DNA of 64,000 nucleotides from Bradyrhizobium sp. ORS 285 (GTDB lineage: Bacteria > Pseudomonadota > Alphaproteobacteria > Rhizobiales > Xanthobacteraceae). The DNA lies in contig NZ_LT859959.1 of NCBI RefSeq assembly GCF_900176205.1, positions 4,423,001 to 4,487,000 on the forward strand. The letters run 5' to 3'. This document shows positions 61,525 to 64,000 of the stretch, in pieces. The notes under the pieces were generated by a model that made no database searches, was not told the origin of the DNA, and worked only from the letters and a program-made list of their open reading frames with translations. The number at the start of each line of letters is the position of its first letter. The stretch's first letter is position 1. Both the position numbers and the translations under genes were made by a program.

Positions 61525-62400
61525 CTATGCCGCTTTGCTGGTCAGCGCCGGCATCGGCAGGCCTTCCTCGATCGGCAGCGAGGGATCGCGCGACCACTCG
61601 TTCCACGAGCCAAAGTACATCCGCACATCCCTCACACCGGCGTTCTTCAGCGCGAGGAACGTGTTCGACGCGCGCGCCCCCTTGAAGCAATAGAGATAGA
61701 CCGGCGTATCGACGGTGATGCCGACGGTGGCGCATTCGGCGAGGATCTCGTCCTTCGACTTGAAGCGCGGGCCTTCCGCGGTCGGCTTCATCATGCGGTA
61801 CCACTCAAGCCAGACGGCGCCGGGGATGCGACCCTTGCGCGGGCAGAAATCCTTGCCGTAGGGCGAGGAGGAATCACCGATCCACTCGTCGACGTCGCGC
61901 ACGTCGAGGATGGCGATCGCCGGATTGCCGACCGCCGACAGCATGGCCTTCGCATCGATCAGGATGCTGCCCGCCTCCGGCACGATGGTGAATGAGGCCT
62001 TGGCCGGCGACGGCACGTCCGTCGTAACCGGCATGCCGGCCGCGGCCCAGGCGTCGTAGCCGCCATGCAGCACCTTCACCTTGGGATAACCGAGCATGGT
62101 GAGCAGAAAGTAGCCGCGGCACGACTGGCCGAAGCCTGAATTCATGGACTGCTCGTAGACCACGGCGGTCTCCGCGCCTGACAGGCCGGCGGCGCCGAAC
62201 GCGTCGGCGAACTTGGTCTTCAACTCCGCGATCCCTTCCGGCGTCGACGTCGCGAGATAGGTGAAGATCTCATGGACGTTCACGGCGCCCGGAAGATGGC
62301 CCGCAGCGTAGGCATCGGGATTGCGGGTGTCGATGACGACACACGGCTCGGTCTTGATGAAGTCAGCGAGTTCGCCGGCAGTAATCAGTACGTCCGTCAT
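61525..62400 (-). CDS. Sulfurtransferase with tandem rhodanese domains
   Basis: A 291-aa thiosulfate or mercaptopyruvate sulfurtransferase type protein. The first rhodanese module (about 1-125) is non-catalytic (VVYEQSMN where Cys would be). The second (about 145-285) carries the active Cys238 in YLYCFKGARASN. The ATG at 62400 is preceded by CCAGGAGAGGCC. Located between the binding protein and acyl-CoA dehydrogenase-like genes, it suggests sulfur, perhaps from thiocyanate or an organosulfur compound, is handled with cyanate. Confidence 0.87.
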   Translation of the reverse strand: MTDVLITAGELADFIKTEPCVVIDTRNPDAYAAGHLPGAVNVHEIFTYLATSTPEGIAELKTKFADAFGAAGLSGAETAVVYEQSMNSGFGQSCRGYFLLTMLGYPKVKVLHGGYDAWAAAGMPVTTDVPSPAKASFTIVPEAGSILIDAKAMLSAVGNPAIAILDVRDVDEWIGDSSSPYGKDFCPRKGRIPGAVWLEWYRMMKPTAEGPRFKSKDEILAECATVGITVDTPVYLYCFKGARASNTFLALKNAGVRDVRMYFGSWNEWSRDPSLPIEEGLPMPALTSKAA

Positions 62401-62449
62401 GGCAGGCCTCTCCTGGTCTAAACTTCGTTGTTTGCCGTTCTCGCCGGCG

Positions 62450-63571
62450 TCAGCCGTCGGCGAGCATCTTGCGGAGCTGCTTGGTCGCGGGGGTGACGAT
62501 CGCGACGAAATAGGCCTCGCGCAGGCGACGTTCGGCGCGATTGCCCTTGATGTAGCCGCGCGCTCCGCAATGGAGCATCGCGGCGTGAGCCGCGGCGACG
62601 CTGGCCTCGCCGGCCCGCAGGCGCAGCGCAACGACCTTTCGCCAATAGGTCTCGTCCGTGTTGTAGGGATCACGGGCGATCTCGGCCGTCTCGCGGGCGA
62701 GCTCGTCGGCGAGCGCGCTGAAATCGACCGGCTGTTGCGGCAAATAGCGGTTGATGTGGCCGAGCGGCGCCTCGACCTCCTGCATGATCTTGATGCAGTC
62801 CTTGATCAGGCCGAGCGCCATGCCGGCCTGCAACAGGATGAAGCCGGCGCGGATTGTCTTGACGAACGGTCCCGCGGGATCGGCAAGGATCAGCTCGTTT
62901 GGTACGAACAGATCGCGAAACTGGATGCCGTAGGTGCCGGTGCCGTCCATCGCCAGGAACGGCTGGCAGGGCTGCAACGTCACCGCCGGATCCGCGCAGT
63001 CGGCCACGAACATCACGATCTCGCCGGGCGCATCCTCGCGCTCGAAGATCGTACCGAACATGTGGTCCGGCCCGAGATTGGAGACCCAGGGCAGCGCGCC
63101 GCGCACGACATAGCCGCCCTCGACCTTCTTCCCCTTGAGCTTGAGCTTCTCGATGCCGAAGAAGCTCTTCATCGGATTCGACAGCCCGGTGCCGCCGAGC
63201 AGCTTGCCGCTGGCGGCGTCATCGAGCAGGCGATCCTTCAACGCCTCATTGCTCGAATTGGCGATGTACCAGACCAGCGTGTTCTGGCACCACGCCATAA
63301 AGGCGGAGGCGCCGCAGACCTCGCCGATCGCTGCGATCGAGCCGATGGCGCAGTTGAGATCGGCCGCGCCATCCTCCGGCACATGGCTGCTCCACGCACC
63401 GACCTCGCCGAAGCGGCGGAGCACGTCAGCCGGGTACACCGTGCCGGCGTCGATGCCAGAGGCCAGCGGCGCGAGCTCGTTGCGCGCGATCGCCGCGACC
63501 TGCTCCACGGTCGACGGCACAGGCATCACGCCTGCACGATCGACCGCCAGATGCTGTCCGAGTGAACCCAT
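62450..63571 (-). CDS. Acyl-CoA dehydrogenase-fold flavoprotein
   Basis: A 373-aa protein of the acyl-CoA dehydrogenase superfamily, with an N-terminal helical domain (FGEVGAWSSHVPEDGAADLN), a middle beta domain (GGYVVRGALPWVSNLGPDH), and a C-terminal helical domain (GLIKDCIKIMQEVEAP, ARGYIKGNRAERRLREAYF). The expected catalytic Glu of true dehydrogenases is not evident at the usual site, and members near sulfur genes (SfnB- and DszC-like) are often FMNH2-dependent monooxygenases. The context suggests oxidation of a sulfur compound, but this is inference. Confidence 0.8.
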   Translation of the reverse strand: MGSLGQHLAVDRAGVMPVPSTVEQVAAIARNELAPLASGIDAGTVYPADVLRRFGEVGAWSSHVPEDGAADLNCAIGSIAAIGEVCGASAFMAWCQNTLVWYIANSSNEALKDRLLDDAASGKLLGGTGLSNPMKSFFGIEKLKLKGKKVEGGYVVRGALPWVSNLGPDHMFGTIFEREDAPGEIVMFVADCADPAVTLQPCQPFLAMDGTGTYGIQFRDLFVPNELILADPAGPFVKTIRAGFILLQAGMALGLIKDCIKIMQEVEAPLGHINRYLPQQPVDFSALADELARETAEIARDPYNTDETYWRKVVALRLRAGEASVAAAHAAMLHCGARGYIKGNRAERRLREAYFVAIVTPATKQLRKMLADG

Positions 63572-63600
63572 GATGACGCCCTCCGCTGCGCGTGGTCAGA

Positions 63601-64000
63601 TCAGATCCCGACTTCGAGATTGACCGGGCGCGTGAAGGTGTTGGCGACCGGCGACCACTTCTTGACGTGATCGATCAACGCCTGAACCTCCTCCTTGGAG
63701 ATGCCCTCGCACTCCATGTCGACCTTGACGCGCACATCGGTGAAGCCGACCGGCTTCTCGGAGACGTCACCCGTGCCCCACACAGCGGTGATGTTGAGGT
63801 CGCCCTCGAGCTCCAGCTCGAGCTTGTTGACGATCCAGCCGCGATGCACCGCGTTGGCGTGCAGGCCGACCGCAAGGCACGAGCCGAGCGCGGCGAGCGA
63901 GGCTTCCGACGGATTCGGCGCGGTGTCGTCGCCGAGCAGCCCCGGCGGCTCGTCGACGATGTAGGGCGCGAGGTTGCGGATGTAGTTGGCGTGGCGGAAC
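63601..64000 (-). CDS. OsmC family protein (partial, continues beyond the window)
   Basis: The 3' end of an OsmC-like thiol peroxidase or hydroperoxide reductase gene; 133 codons are inside the window. The first conserved Cys is present in LGSCLAVGLHANA. At the position of the second, where many members have a Cys in CPV, the sequence is KKWSPVANTF, a serine. It therefore may use a single-Cys mechanism or serve another role. It is 29 bases upstream of the acyl-CoA dehydrogenase-like gene and looks like the first gene of the cyanase operon seen here. Confidence 0.85.
   Translation of the reverse strand, partial: FRHANYIRNLAPYIVDEPPGLLGDDTAPNPSEASLAALGSCLAVGLHANAVHRGWIVNKLELELEGDLNITAVWGTGDVSEKPVGFTDVRVKVDMECEGISKEEVQALIDHVKKWSPVANTFTRPVNLEVGI

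Overview
The window is chromosomal DNA of a high-GC alphaproteobacterium, most likely Bradyrhizobium or a close relative. The case rests on DUF2865, DUF1236 and DUF1476 (ATP synthase zeta) proteins, an aerobic psd-pssA pair, a purC-purS-purQ-purL set, egtBD, and several families of dispersed intergenic palindromes that I associate with Bradyrhizobium. No rRNA, tRNA, CRISPR array, transposase, integrase or phage gene was seen. The gene set is mainly housekeeping and metabolic.

Layout. 0-4.4 kb (minus): a MotA/MotB stator pair, then an Hpt protein translationally coupled to a membrane hybrid histidine kinase. 4.7-9.2 kb (minus): an RraA-family protein, pssA, psd and an Atm1-type ABC exporter. 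9.5-14.2 kb: a LOG-family gene, a VOC protein, and a tightly overlapping minus-strand run cysS - 37-aa membrane peptide - GNAT - cimA. 14.5-16.2 kb (plus): two exported proteins. 16.2-19.3 kb (minus): class II DAHP synthase, diacylglycerol kinase and a NAD-synthetase-like protein that lacks its catalytic residues. 19.8-23.3 kb: a TauE/SafE permease, an ArsR-SRPBCC module with a nested palindromic operator, and a caspase-like protein. 23.9-31.3 kb: a nuclease, a frameshifted ddlA, and a three-gene efflux operon (ATPase, FtsX-type permease, HlyD-like adaptor) bracketed by the real ddlA 3' end and a decayed second copy of it; then a frameshifted exported gene. 31.8-34.1 kb (minus): a second ArsR-SRPBCC module followed by a GFA protein. 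34.2-35.0 kb: structured repeats. 35.0-40.7 kb (plus): murI, an HpcH aldolase, a cupin, a lone E2-type acyltransferase, rpsD with promoter and terminator, and a threonine aldolase. 40.7-56.6 kb: a serine hydrolase, macrodomain, grxD, egtBD, bolA, an acyltransferase, purL, and purQ-purS-purC with a coiled-coil gene between purS and purQ. 56.9-64 kb: the ATP synthase zeta subunit and a cyanase operon with a nitrate/cyanate-type ABC transporter, rhodanese, acyl-CoA dehydrogenase-like flavoprotein and OsmC protein.

Themes. Four-base start/stop overlaps recur (hpt/kinase, cimA/GNAT, cysS/peptide, arsR/SRPBCC twice, efflux operon, purQ/coiled coil, grxD/macrodomain), which suggests translational coupling. 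The most unusual points are the ddlA frameshift with its 3'-end relic flanking an efflux operon, the NadE-like pseudoenzyme, the paired ArsR operators (one predicting a leaderless mRNA), and the composition of the cyanase operon, which suggests use of a sulfur- and cyano-containing substrate.
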